A stretch of DNA of 64,000 nucleotides, from the NCBI GenBank assembly GCA_020637235.1, contig JACJWG010000001.1, positions 372,001 through 436,000 of the forward strand, read 5' to 3'. Under the pieces are notes generated by a model that worked only from the letters and a program-made list of their open reading frames with translations, ran no database searches and was not told where the DNA came from. The number at the start of each line of letters is the position of its first letter. The first letter of the stretch is position 1. The stretch comes from Acidimicrobiaceae bacterium (lineage in GTDB: Bacteria > Actinomycetota > Acidimicrobiia > Acidimicrobiales > Ilumatobacteraceae). Made by a program: the position numbers and the translations under genes. Below are positions 16,152-24,389 of the stretch, one piece after another.

Positions 16152-17273
16152 TCACCAGACGACGTCGAGGCGCAGCGGACCGCGGAACTCGAAGCCGCGC
16201 ACCTCCACCGGCGCCGACAGCGCGAGGCCGGGCAGTCGGCGGAACAGGTGCTGCACCGCCACGCGGACGGTGCTGCGTCCGAGCCACGCTCCGAGGCACA
16301 CATGGGCACCGGTGGAGAACGCGAGGTGCGGTCCTTCGCGGCGGTGGAGGTCGAAACGGTCGGGGTGGGACCAGCGCCGCTCGTCGCGGTTGGCCGAGCT
16401 GATCACCGCCGCCACCAGCGCGCCGGCGGGAATCGTCGTGCCGGCCACCTCGACGTCGGTGGTGGCCTGGCGGGTGGAGGTGGCGACCGGCGAGATCCAA
16501 CGGAACAGCTCCTCGCACGCCGGACGCCACAGCGACTCGTCGTTCCGGCACTCGGCGAGGGCGTCGGGGTGGGTGAGCAGCGTCCACACCGTGAGCGCGA
16601 TCCCGTCGCGGGGTTCGTTGATGCCGCCCGACATGCAGAGCCGGACGTTGTTGACGATCTCGTCCGCGGCGAGGCCGGTGTGGGCGAGGTTCGGCACGAC
16701 GCGTTCGCGGATCGACGTGCCCGACGCCTCGTTCGCGTGGGCGGCGACGGCGGCGAGCTCGGGGTCGTTCGCGAAGTTCGCGAGGCCGGTGCACACGCCG
16801 CGAGTCCATTCGCCGATCTGCTGCCACGTGGCGTTGTCCCAGCCGAGCGCATCCTGCAGCGCGCGCACCGCGATCGGTTCGGCGTAGGCGGTCATCAGGT
16901 CGACCCCGGCGGGGTCGAAGGCACCGATCAGCTCGTCGCAGATGCGCGGGAGCACGTCGGTCACCCAGCCGCCCGTGGCCGTCGGGGTGAAGCTCGGTTG
17001 CAGTGCGTCCTTCAGCCGCCGGTGCTCGGTGCCGTCGCTGCCGAGCATGTTCGTGCCGAGCACGGTGTTGAGCCAGCTCGGCTCGGTGGCGCTGGTGAAC
17101 AGATCGGGCCGGTCGTGCACCAGCTGCACGTCGTCCCACCGCGTCACGAGCCACATGTCGAGATCGGGCACGAACGCCACCGGCTCGTCGGTTCGCAGCC
17201 GGGCGAGATGTGGATACGGGTCGAGTTCGAGGTCGGCGAGGGTGATCGTCGCGCCGATCGGGGAGCCGGTCAT
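16152..17273 (-). CDS. Cytochrome P450 (distinct subfamily, no I-helix threonine)
   Basis: A 373-residue P450. It has a K-helix EELFR, the heme loop FSTGAHVCLG with Cys326, and a normal DPYPHLARLRTDEPVAF N-terminus. The I-helix reads CMSGGINEPRDGI: the acid of the acid-alcohol pair is present (Glu) but the conserved Thr is Pro. Such changes are known in P450s with unusual oxygen activation, so mono-oxygenation may rely on substrate or water, or the enzyme may use peroxide (inference). The ATG at 17273 follows TACGAT with a 6-nt gap (leaderless). It is divergent from the amidotransferase gene (40 bp between starts) and upstream of the GS-like gene. It is not close to the three CYP125-like paralogues. 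Confidence 0.88.
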   Translation of the reverse strand: MTGSPIGATITLADLELDPYPHLARLRTDEPVAFVPDLDMWLVTRWDDVQLVHDRPDLFTSATEPSWLNTVLGTNMLGSDGTEHRRLKDALQPSFTPTATGGWVTDVLPRICDELIGAFDPAGVDLMTAYAEPIAVRALQDALGWDNATWQQIGEWTRGVCTGLANFANDPELAAVAAHANEASGTSIRERVVPNLAHTGLAADEIVNNVRLCMSGGINEPRDGIALTVWTLLTHPDALAECRNDESLWRPACEELFRWISPVATSTRQATTDVEVAGTTIPAGALVAAVISSANRDERRWSHPDRFDLHRREGPHLAFSTGAHVCLGAWLGRSTVRVAVQHLFRRLPGLALSAPVEVRGFEFRGPLRLDVVW

Positions 17274-17279
17274 GGCCCG

Positions 17280-17306
17280 ATCGTAGGACCGTCGCCTCGG
17301 TACGCT
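17280..17306. promoter_or_regulatory. Divergent leaderless promoters of the P450 and amidotransferase genes
   Basis: Minus strand: TACGAT (17285-17280), 6 nt before the P450 ATG. Plus strand: GGTACGCT with -10 TACGCT (17301-17306), 7 nt before the amidotransferase ATG. Neither start has a Shine-Dalgarno sequence. The 40-bp spacing means the two -10 regions nearly abut and should be co-regulated. Confidence 0.55.
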
Positions 17307-17313
17307 CGACGGG

Positions 17314-18018
17314 ATGCGAGCACTCGTCGTCCAGCACGAACACGACGGGCCGGCGGGTCTGATGGGCGAGCACCTGCGGGCCCGCGGGTACGAGGTGGTC
17401 GACCACCTCGTGATGCACCCGGGTTCGACCGAGAGCCACCACCCGTTCCCCGACCCGACGGCGTTCGATCTGGTGGTGCCGCTCGGTTCGGTGCACGGTG
17501 TGTACGAACGCGACGTGATCGGCACCTGGATCGACCGCGAGATCGCGATGCTGCGCACCGCCCACGGCGCCGGCGTGCCGGTGTTCGGCATCTGCTTCGG
17601 TGCCCAGGCGATGTGCGCCGCGCTCGGCGGGCAGGTGGAGAAGGCGCCGGGCTACGAGGTCGGCTGGTACGCCTACGACACCGACGTCCCCGAGGTGATC
17701 GCGGCCGGCCCCTGGTTCACGTGGCACGGCGACCGCTGTCTGCTGCCCGACGGCGACGAGGCGCCCGACGTACTGGCCCGCAACTCGTTGTGCACACAGG
17801 CGTACCGGCGCGGACGCAGCGTCGGTGTGCAGTTCCATCCGGAGGCCACGCCCGAGCTGGTGGGTGCGTGGGTGGCCAAGTGCCCGCCCGGCTACTTCGC
17901 CTCGCACGCCACCACGGCCGATGCCGTGCTCGGCGGCTTCGCAACCGAGGGCGATGCCCTGCGGGCGCGTGCGATCACGCTGTTCGAGTGGTTCCTCGAC
18001 GAGGTCGCGCCGAGCTGA
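17314..18018 (+). CDS. Class I glutamine amidotransferase-like protein
   Basis: A 234-residue stand-alone GATase1 domain similar to the amidotransferase half of GMP synthase. The nucleophile is Cys94 in GICFGAQAMCAALGG and the His-Glu pair is His175/Glu177 in FHPEA, so the hydrolase triad is complete. There is no synthetase domain, so it either serves a separate partner or cleaves gamma-glutamyl amides. In aniline degradation (Tdn/Atd) a GS-like ligase and a GATase-like hydrolase of this kind work as a pair. Here GS-like ligases lie on both sides, which supports a gamma-glutamyl hydrolase role (inference). Confidence 0.8.
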   Translation: MRALVVQHEHDGPAGLMGEHLRARGYEVVDHLVMHPGSTESHHPFPDPTAFDLVVPLGSVHGVYERDVIGTWIDREIAMLRTAHGAGVPVFGICFGAQAMCAALGGQVEKAPGYEVGWYAYDTDVPEVIAAGPWFTWHGDRCLLPDGDEAPDVLARNSLCTQAYRRGRSVGVQFHPEATPELVGAWVAKCPPGYFASHATTADAVLGGFATEGDALRARAITLFEWFLDEVAPS

Positions 18019-18028
18019 CCGCCGGGGG

Positions 18029-19498
18029 TCAGATCGGGACGTCGGGGTGGTCGACGCCGACGATCTGGCTGCCGGTGAAGAACCGCAGCACCTCGGCGTC
18101 GCCGTGGCCGCCGATGCCCGACAGCCCCCAGAAGCTCTGGGTGCTGGTGGGCGTGAGGTCGATCACGCTCGTGCCGTTGATCTTCACCTCGCCGAAACGG
18201 ATCCGCCGCCCGAGCGCCTGGGCGACGTCGAGGTCGGACGAGAACACGTAGCCGGCCAGACCGTACGGCGTGTCGTTCGCCAGCGCGACCGCGTGCTCGT
18301 CGTCGTCGACCGGGTGCACGCTCACGACCGGCCCGAACAGCTCGTCGACGCAGCGGCCCGGGTCGACCCCCACCACCAGGCGCGGTGCCCAGAACCAGCC
18401 GGGCAGATCGGGCACTTCGCCGGCGGTCAGCACGTCGCCGCCGTCGGCGACGAGCGCGTCGACCTGCTGGTGCAGCCGGTCGCGGTGCGCAGCGTGCGAC
18501 AGCGGCCCGACCTCGGTCGTGTCGTCGAGATGGTGGCCGATGCGCCGCCGGCCGAGGTGGTCGCGCAGGGCGTCGACGAGGTCGTCGTGGCGTGCTCGGG
18601 CGACGAGCACCTTGCCCGGCGCCTCGCACCACTGGCCGTTCAGCTTCAGCATCCCCGAGGCCAGCGCCGCAGCGGTGGCGTCGATGTCGGCATCGGCGCG
18701 AACGATTGCCGGGTTGTTGCCGCCGAGCTCGAGCTGCAGCGCGGTGAAGTGCTCGGCAGCGGCGCGTGCGATCGCGCGGCCGGCGGCGAGCGAGCCGGTG
18801 TACGACACCACCTTCACTCGAGGGTCGCCGGTGAGCGCGGCGCCGGTGGCAGGGCCGCCGTGCACCATCTGGAACACGCCGGCGGGCAGCTCGACCCGGT
18901 GGATCGCGTCGGCCACGAGGTTGCAGCCGAGCGGCGACCACTCGGGAGGCTTCAGCAGCACGGTGCAGCCGGCAGCGAGCGCCATCGCCACCTTGCCGGC
19001 CGCCATCGCCGCCGGCGCGTTCCACGGCACGAGGACGGCGGCCGGCCCCCAGGGGAGGCGGAGCAGCTCGACGGGCCGCACCGGACCGGGCAGCTCGGTG
19101 CGCACCCCGGCGGTGCGCAGCAGGCTCGCCGCTCCGCGGAACGCACCGGCGAGCGATCCGGCGAACATCCGCGTCACCGCGACCGGCACCCCCGAGCCGG
19201 TCGACTCCGCGACCGCGAGGTCGTCGCCCACACCGTCGAGCTCGCCGGCGATCCGCTCGAGCCACTCGCTGCGCGAGGCGACGTCGAGATCGGCCCACAC
19301 GCCGTCACGGTGCGCGCGTGCGGCGGCGGCGATCGCACGATCGACCTCGTCGGGCGCCGTGGCACGCCGGGGTTGCACGTGGTCGCCGGACGAGGGGTCA
19401 CGCAGCCCCTCGCCGTCGAGCACGTCTCGCGGTTGGCGCAGCTCGCCGTCGATCCGGTCGACCTGTTCGGGCAGACGCCCGACACGCACCATCGCCAC
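18029..19498 (-). CDS. Aldehyde dehydrogenase family protein (paralogue 1)
   Basis: A 489-residue NAD(P)-dependent aldehyde dehydrogenase. It has LVPWNAP (cofactor site), LKPPEWSP, the LELGGNNP glutamate motif, the catalytic Cys in NGQWCEAPGK, and ELFGPVVSV. The catalytic loop (QWCEAPGK) is a little unlike the common GQxCxAxxR. The GTG at 19498 is chosen because GGAGG lies 8 nt upstream; an ATG two codons later is possible. It is the last gene of the GntR-SDR-GS-ALDH operon, 16 bp after the GS-like gene. In a gamma-glutamyl route it would oxidise an amino-aldehyde to the acid, as PuuC does, but its substrate is unproven. Confidence 0.87.
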   Translation of the reverse strand: MAMVRVGRLPEQVDRIDGELRQPRDVLDGEGLRDPSSGDHVQPRRATAPDEVDRAIAAAARAHRDGVWADLDVASRSEWLERIAGELDGVGDDLAVAESTGSGVPVAVTRMFAGSLAGAFRGAASLLRTAGVRTELPGPVRPVELLRLPWGPAAVLVPWNAPAAMAAGKVAMALAAGCTVLLKPPEWSPLGCNLVADAIHRVELPAGVFQMVHGGPATGAALTGDPRVKVVSYTGSLAAGRAIARAAAEHFTALQLELGGNNPAIVRADADIDATAAALASGMLKLNGQWCEAPGKVLVARARHDDLVDALRDHLGRRRIGHHLDDTTEVGPLSHAAHRDRLHQQVDALVADGGDVLTAGEVPDLPGWFWAPRLVVGVDPGRCVDELFGPVVSVHPVDDDEHAVALANDTPYGLAGYVFSSDLDVAQALGRRIRFGEVKINGTSVIDLTPTSTQSFWGLSGIGGHGDAEVLRFFTGSQIVGVDHPDVPI

Positions 19499-19514
19499 TC
19501 AGCACACCTCCATG

Positions 19515-20873
19515 TCAGATCACCTCGAAGTAGCGGTCGAGTTCCCAGTCGGTGACCGCGTCGAGGAACTGCTGCCACTCGTAGCGGGCCGTGAGCCCGT
19601 ACTGTTCGGCGACGGCCGAGCCGAACGTCGACCCGACGAACTCGCTCGCGAGGAACACCTCGGCGGCCACGCCGAGGTGCTCGGGGAACCGCTCGGTCTG
19701 CTGCTGATACGCGTCGCCGGTGCTCGGATCGCCCGGATCGGTCGAGCCCGCCATCCCGTCGCGCACCGACGCGATCACGCCCGCCACCGCGAGGTACGGG
19801 TTCACGTCGGCGCCGGGCACGCGCCACTCGAGCCGGAGCGAGGAGGCGCTGGTGCCGAGCACTCGGCAGCTGACGGTGCGGTTGTCGAAGGCCCACGTGG
19901 CGCCATGGCCGGCGAAGTCGCTCGAGTTGGTGCGCCGGTACGAATTGATCGTCGGGGCGTACCACGTCATCAGCTCGCTCGCGTGGGCGAGCACGCCGCC
20001 GATCGCGTGTCGCATCGCCGTCGACATGTGGTCGTCGGCCGCGTCGTCGAAGAACGGGTGGCCGCCGTCGGCGTCGCGCAGCGACAGGTGCACGTGGCAC
20101 GACGAACCCACCTCGCCGGTCGTGGGCTTGGGCATGAACGTGGCCGCCAGGCCGTGCCGCGTGGCGACGTCCTTCACGGCGAGCTTGAAGATCGTGTGCC
20201 GGTCGCACATGTCGAGCGCGTCGGCGTAGGTGAGGTTGATCTCCCACTGCCCGAGTCCCCACTCACCCTGGCTCATCTCGACGTCGAGGCCCGACGCGTC
20301 GAGCGCGGTGCGCAGCTCGCGGAAGAAGGGCTCCCACGCGTTCACCTGCTGGACGGTGTAGTCGGCATGCACGATCGTGGTGGGGGTGCGGTCGCGATAC
20401 CCGCGGCGGCGCAGGTCGTCGTAGCCGTCGCGATAGAGGTGGAACTCGAGTTCCGTGCCGACGTCGGCGCGCAGGCCGTCGGCGGCGAGCGCCTCGATCT
20501 GGCGGCGCAGGATCTGGCGCGGCGTGATCTCCACCGGCGAGCGGTCGTGCTCCTCGACGATGTCGGCGATCACGATCGCGGTGCGTTCCAGCCACGCCGC
20601 CGGGCGCAAGGTGGCGAGGTCGGCCACGAGCAGGAAGTCGCGCCAGCCGGTGTGCCAGCCGGTGTAGGGCACCTCGAGGCCGATGTCCTGGCTGATCCCC
20701 CAGCCGAACGTGCACGAGCTGACCGCGACGCCGCGTTCGTGGAACTCGGCGAACTTGCGGGGCGAGAGCCGCTTGCCGATCAGCCGCCCGGCCATGTCGG
20801 GCGCGCACACGATCACCGTGTCGTAGCCCTGCGCGTCGAGATCGTCGAGCGAGAGCGGCACGAACGCGCTCAT
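19515..20873 (-). CDS. Glutamine synthetase-like gamma-glutamyl ligase (paralogue 2)
   Basis: A 452-residue GS-fold ligase with the ligand motif GTELEFHLYR, QWEINLTYADAL, the canonical-looking SSCHVHLSL, APTINSYRR and RLEWRVPGADVNPYLAVAG. It is PuuA-like, with no adenylylation tyrosine motif. Its ATG overlaps the SDR stop (ATGA). It is only distantly related to the other GS-like protein in the window (their metal-site motifs differ: SGLHLNFSL versus SSCHVHLSL), so the two probably act on different amines or acids. It is co-transcribed with a GntR regulator, an SDR dehydrogenase and an aldehyde dehydrogenase. Confidence 0.87.
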   Translation of the reverse strand: MSAFVPLSLDDLDAQGYDTVIVCAPDMAGRLIGKRLSPRKFAEFHERGVAVSSCTFGWGISQDIGLEVPYTGWHTGWRDFLLVADLATLRPAAWLERTAIVIADIVEEHDRSPVEITPRQILRRQIEALAADGLRADVGTELEFHLYRDGYDDLRRRGYRDRTPTTIVHADYTVQQVNAWEPFFRELRTALDASGLDVEMSQGEWGLGQWEINLTYADALDMCDRHTIFKLAVKDVATRHGLAATFMPKPTTGEVGSSCHVHLSLRDADGGHPFFDDAADDHMSTAMRHAIGGVLAHASELMTWYAPTINSYRRTNSSDFAGHGATWAFDNRTVSCRVLGTSASSLRLEWRVPGADVNPYLAVAGVIASVRDGMAGSTDPGDPSTGDAYQQQTERFPEHLGVAAEVFLASEFVGSTFGSAVAEQYGLTARYEWQQFLDAVTDWELDRYFEVI

Positions 20874-21631
20874 CGGGTGAGCCACCCACCGTCGACGGGC
20901 AGATGGGCGCCCGAGATGAACGAGGCCTGATCCGACAGCAGGAACGACACCGCGTTCGCGACGTCGTCCGGTTCGCCGACGCGCGGGACGAGCAACCGCT
21001 GGCTCATGAACGCCATCGCCTCGGGACCGGTGATGTCGCCGCCGCTGAAACGGGTGTTGATCGGACCGGGTGCGACGGCGTTCACGCGGATGCCCTTGGC
21101 CGCGAGCTCCACGGCGAGCGCCTTGGTGAGCATCGGCACGCCGCCCTTCGACGCGTTGTAGTGGGGCTGGCAGTGGCCCGACGAGCTGACGACGACCGAC
21201 GCCTCGACGGTCGAGAGGTTGACGATCGCACCTCCGTCGGTCATCGCCCGCGACGCCACCTGGGCCACGATGAACTGGCCCTTCAGGTTGATGTCGACGA
21301 CGAAGTCCCACTCGTCGTCGGTGAGGTGGTCGAGATCGCTCATCGTGACCACGCCGGCGTTGTTGACCACGAGGTGCAGGCCGCCCAGCTGTTCGACGGT
21401 GGCGGCGACCGCCGCCTCCACCTCGGCCCGCACGCGCACGTCGCAGCGAAGCGCGATCGCACGACCGCCGGCCTCGGCGATCAGTCGCACCGTCTCGTCG
21501 GCGCCCTCGGTGCTGACGTCGGTGCACGCCACCGCGGCGCCGTCGCCGGCGAGGCGACGCGCGATCGCGCGGCCGATGCCGGAGCCGGCGCCCGTGACGA
21601 GCGCGACCTTGTGGTCGTGGGTGATGATCAT
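20870..21631 (-). CDS. Short-chain dehydrogenase/reductase
   Basis: A 253-residue classical SDR. The Rossmann motif TGAGSGIG is near residue 14-21, NNAG is present, the catalytic Ser lies in NLSTVEAS, the Tyr-Lys pair is YNASK, and PG follows (VAPGPINTRF). It oxidises or reduces an alcohol/ketone with NAD(P). ATGA overlaps at both ends couple it to the GntR regulator upstream and the GS-like ligase downstream. The start is fixed by the upstream overlap. Confidence 0.9.
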   Translation of the reverse strand: MIITHDHKVALVTGAGSGIGRAIARRLAGDGAAVACTDVSTEGADETVRLIAEAGGRAIALRCDVRVRAEVEAAVAATVEQLGGLHLVVNNAGVVTMSDLDHLTDDEWDFVVDINLKGQFIVAQVASRAMTDGGAIVNLSTVEASVVVSSSGHCQPHYNASKGGVPMLTKALAVELAAKGIRVNAVAPGPINTRFSGGDITGPEAMAFMSQRLLVPRVGEPDDVANAVSFLLSDQASFISGAHLPVDGGWLTR

Positions 21632-22344
21632 CGGGATCCCTTCGGTTTCGTGTGATCGTCGAGCATCGAGTGGAGCTTCGTGCGGGTGTGCTCGAGGTGC
21701 GTGGCCACGGCTCGTGCGGCTGCAGCGCCGTCGCCGCGCTCGACGGCACGCACGATCGCGTCGTGCTCGCGAGCGGTCTGCGACGTGGTGGGTTCGTAGT
21801 CGAGCAGGTCCATCGGGAAGAACAGCGCGGCTCGTGCGTCGAACACCGCTCGCTCGAGCAATTCGTTGTGTGCGGCGCGTGACAGGGCTTTGTGGAACGC
21901 CGCGTCGGCGGCGCGGTAGGTGGACAAGGTGGTGGACGCGGCGAGCTCGGTCACCGAGGCCCGCAGCGCGGCGAGATCGTCGGTCGTGCGGCGTGCCGCG
22001 GCGAGCTCGGCCACCCGACGCTCGACCCCGATGCGGAAGTCGAGCACGTCCTCGAACTCGCCGATGCTCGCGCGCAGCCGCTCGAGCCATCGTTCGGCCG
22101 GGACGCGCAGTTCGCACACGAACGTCCCGCCCGTGGCACCGCGGAGGGTGTTCACGTAGCCGTCCTGCTCGAGTGCGGCGAGCGCGTCGAACACGGTCTG
22201 GCGGCTGACGCCGAGCGACTTGGCGAGTGCTCGCTGGGGTGGCAACCGATCGCCCACCACCAGGTCGCCGCTGTGGATGAGCGCCCGGAAATGCGCCGCC
22301 ACGCCGTCGGCCGTCGTGGTCCCGCTCGGTGCACCCGATCTCAT
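21628..22344 (-). CDS. GntR-family transcriptional regulator with FCD domain (second)
   Basis: A 238-residue regulator with an N-terminal winged HTH (LVVGDRLPPQRALAKSLGVSRQTVFDALAALEQDGYVNTL) and a C-terminal FCD-type helical domain (FRIGVERRVAELAAARR, AFHKALSRAAHNELL). It heads the operon with SDR, GS-like and ALDH genes. The ATG directly touches an inverted repeat (TGGTCT-N7-AGACCA), so its own transcript would be leaderless or the repressor would sit on the start site. It probably autoregulates and also controls the divergent P450. Confidence 0.88.
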   Translation of the reverse strand: MRSGAPSGTTTADGVAAHFRALIHSGDLVVGDRLPPQRALAKSLGVSRQTVFDALAALEQDGYVNTLRGATGGTFVCELRVPAERWLERLRASIGEFEDVLDFRIGVERRVAELAAARRTTDDLAALRASVTELAASTTLSTYRAADAAFHKALSRAAHNELLERAVFDARAALFFPMDLLDYEPTTSQTAREHDAIVRAVERGDGAAAARAVATHLEHTRTKLHSMLDDHTKPKGSR

Positions 22345-22363
22345 TGGTCTCGACGCTAGACCA
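22345..22363. promoter_or_regulatory. Inverted repeat between gntR and the divergent P450 gene
   Basis: TGGTCT and AGACCA form 6-bp perfect arms around 7 nt (CGACGCT). TGGT-N-ACCA spacing is typical of FadR-subfamily GntR operators. It is directly next to the gntR start codon and 53 bp upstream of the P450 start. Confidence 0.6.
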
Positions 22364-22403
22364 TTGCGGCACGCCGGATCACATCGTCGCCCGAGCCGCT
22401 CGC

Positions 22404-22409
22404 TACCGT
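22404..22409 (+). promoter_or_regulatory. Leaderless -10 box of the third CYP125-like P450
   Basis: TACCGT ends 6 nt before the ATG at 22416. No ribosome-binding site is present. The pattern matches other leaderless starts in the window. Confidence 0.5.
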
Positions 22410-22415
22410 GATCGC

Positions 22416-23717
22416 ATGGAGCGTCGCACCGACCGAACGGGGCCCGACGTCGACATCGTCTCCCACGACGTGTACGCCGCCGGCCTGCCGTTCGCGGCAT
22501 ACAACCGGTTGCGCGCCGAGGCGCCGGTGGCCTGGACGGACCTCGGCCCGCACAACGGTCACCACGGTCGCGGGTTCTGGTCGCTCACCCGCTGGGCGGA
22601 CGTCGTCGAGGTGCACAAGGACTGGCGCACGTTCTCGAGCGAGGTGGGTGGCACGGAGATCGAAGACCTCGACCCCGATGCGATCGTGGCGCGACGCACG
22701 ATGCTCGAGACCGATCCACCGCGCCACGCCCGACTGCGTCAACTGGTGAACCCGGCGTTCTCGAAGTTGGCGATGGAGCGTCACGCCACCACCGCCGAAC
22801 GACTCGTGTCCGGGCTGTTCGCCGCCAACGTCGGCGTCGGCGAGGTGGACGCCGTCACGGCGCTCGCACGCGAGCTGCCGATCCGGATGCTGGTCGACAT
22901 CCTCGGCGTCCCCCACGCCGACGCCCCGCAGCTGTTCCACTGGGCCGACCAGATCGTCTACAACGCCGACCCCGACCACGTCGCCGACGAGGTGGGCGAC
23001 GTGAGCGACCGCGTCGACACCGATCCGTTCCGGCTGTTGCCGTTCCGCAGCCCGGTGTCGCTCAAGGTGTTCGAGCACATGGAACGACTCGCCGCAGCGC
23101 GCCGTACCGATCCGGCGGCCGACGTGATCACCGTGCTCGCCGACGCCGTCGTCGACGGCGTGCCGCTCACCGAGCGCGAGCGCGGCACCTTCCTGCTGTT
23201 GTTGCTCATCGCCGGCAACGAGACCACGCGCCACTCGCTCACCCACGGGCTGATCGCGCTCGCGGAGCACCCCGACCAGTTCGACCGGCTCCGAGCCGAA
23301 CCCGATCTCGCCACGTCGCCGCTGCTCGACACCGCCGTGGAGGAGGTGCTGCGTTGGGCCTGTCCGCAGATCCACTTCCGCCGTACCGCCACCGTCGACA
23401 CCGAGATCGGCGGACGTCCGATCCGTGCGGGCGACAAGGTGGTCACCTGGTACGTCGCCGCCAACACCGACCCGGCCCAGTTCGACGATCCGTACCGGTT
23501 CGACCTCGCACGCACACCGAACCGCCACGTCACCTTCGGCGGCGGTGGCCCGCACCTGTGCCTCGGACAGTGGATGGCCAGGCTCGAGGTGCGCGTGTTC
23601 CTGCAGGCCCTGGCGTCGTCGGTGTCGCGCATCGAGGTGACCGGCCCGGTCGAGCGTGTGCGCAGCAACTTCATCAACGGGGTAAAGCGCTGCCCGGTCG
23701 TGCTGCACCCGGCCTGA
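22416..23717 (+). CDS. Cytochrome P450, CYP125-like (paralogue 3)
   Basis: A 433-residue P450 with I-helix AGNETT, K-helix EEVLR, heme loop FGGGGPHLCLG with Cys382, and the C-terminus RVRSNFINGVKRCP shared with paralogues 1 and 2. Of the three it has the most canonical heme loop. The ATG at 22416 is used rather than the upstream CTG/ATG region because a TACCGT box lies 6 nt before it. It is divergent from the GntR-SDR-GS-ALDH operon, from which it is separated by a probable GntR operator. The likely role is hydroxylation or N-dealkylation of the compound handled by that operon (inference). Confidence 0.9.
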   Translation: MERRTDRTGPDVDIVSHDVYAAGLPFAAYNRLRAEAPVAWTDLGPHNGHHGRGFWSLTRWADVVEVHKDWRTFSSEVGGTEIEDLDPDAIVARRTMLETDPPRHARLRQLVNPAFSKLAMERHATTAERLVSGLFAANVGVGEVDAVTALARELPIRMLVDILGVPHADAPQLFHWADQIVYNADPDHVADEVGDVSDRVDTDPFRLLPFRSPVSLKVFEHMERLAAARRTDPAADVITVLADAVVDGVPLTERERGTFLLLLLIAGNETTRHSLTHGLIALAEHPDQFDRLRAEPDLATSPLLDTAVEEVLRWACPQIHFRRTATVDTEIGGRPIRAGDKVVTWYVAANTDPAQFDDPYRFDLARTPNRHVTFGGGGPHLCLGQWMARLEVRVFLQALASSVSRIEVTGPVERVRSNFINGVKRCPVVLHPA

Positions 23718-23740
23718 TCGGGCGCTCGCCGCCGATCAGG
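23713..23740. terminator. Bidirectional hairpin between convergent genes
   Basis: CCTGATCGG and CCGATCAGG form a perfect 9-bp stem with a 10-nt loop. The stem overlaps the stop codons of both the P450 and the converging histidine phosphatase gene. It has no T-tract, but its placement argues for a shared transcription end. Confidence 0.55.
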
Positions 23741-24311
23741 ACTCCGGATCGGGCAGGTGGTGGCGTTCGTTGAACGTGATCAGCCGCGCCGGTCGGTCCG
23801 AGCTCCACTCGACGATCGTGATCGCGCCATGGTCCTGATGGAGACCGATCCAACGCCACCAGGGAGCGTCGAGCACGCTGCGCACGATCCAGCCGATGAC
23901 GAAGTTGTGCGTCACGATCACCAGGGCGTCGTCCTCCGGGCCGGTGCTGGCGAGCTCGCGCACCGCAGCGTCGAGCATCCGGCCACCCGGATCTGCCTCG
24001 TCGGCCGGTACCCGACGCAAGAACTCGTGATAGCGGCTCGGGACGTCGGTCCACTCGTCGGGAACCGGCGTCCGATCCTCCACCAGGTGACTCTGCACGA
24101 CGGGGATGCCGGGCAGTGACATCGCGAGGTGTGCGGCCGTCTCGCGGGCGCGACGTCGGGAGCTGTGGAGCAGGGCGCCCGCATCGATGTCGCGGAGCGC
24201 ATGACCGGCCGCCGTCGCCTGCCGTCGTCCGTGATCGGTGAGGCCGGGGTCGGTCTCGTCGTGGCCGCCGGCCTCGCCGTGGCGAACGAGATACAGGGTC
24301 CTGGAGGGCAC
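23736..24311 (-). CDS. Histidine phosphatase (phosphoglycerate mutase-like) family protein
   Basis: A 191-residue protein with the branch-1 signature LYLVRHGEAG (catalytic His), the second arginine region SSRRRARETAAHL, and the second histidine in VIVTHNFVIGW. It removes or transfers phosphate by a phosphohistidine. The GTG start places the RHG motif at residue ~10, as usual. Its substrate is not evident. It is divergent from the pentapeptide repeat gene. Confidence 0.85.
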   Translation of the reverse strand: MPSRTLYLVRHGEAGGHDETDPGLTDHGRRQATAAGHALRDIDAGALLHSSRRRARETAAHLAMSLPGIPVVQSHLVEDRTPVPDEWTDVPSRYHEFLRRVPADEADPGGRMLDAAVRELASTGPEDDALVIVTHNFVIGWIVRSVLDAPWWRWIGLHQDHGAITIVEWSSDRPARLITFNERHHLPDPES

Positions 24312-24377
24312 GACGCGAGCTTCGCACGGTCTGCCGCATCGCCGGCGCGGGGTGCGAGCGACCGCGCTGCGGCACCC

Positions 24378-24383
24378 TAGGGT
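24378..24383 (+). promoter_or_regulatory. Leaderless -10 box of the pentapeptide repeat gene
   Basis: TAGGGT ends 6 nt before the GTG at 24390. There is no Shine-Dalgarno sequence; GCGGGG lies between the two. Confidence 0.4.
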
Positions 24384-24389
24384 GCGGGG

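Noticed and set aside
17314..18018. guaA (GMP synthase) assignment
   Set aside because: Only the amidotransferase domain is present; there is no ATP-pyrophosphatase or dimerisation domain, and it is a free-standing gene.
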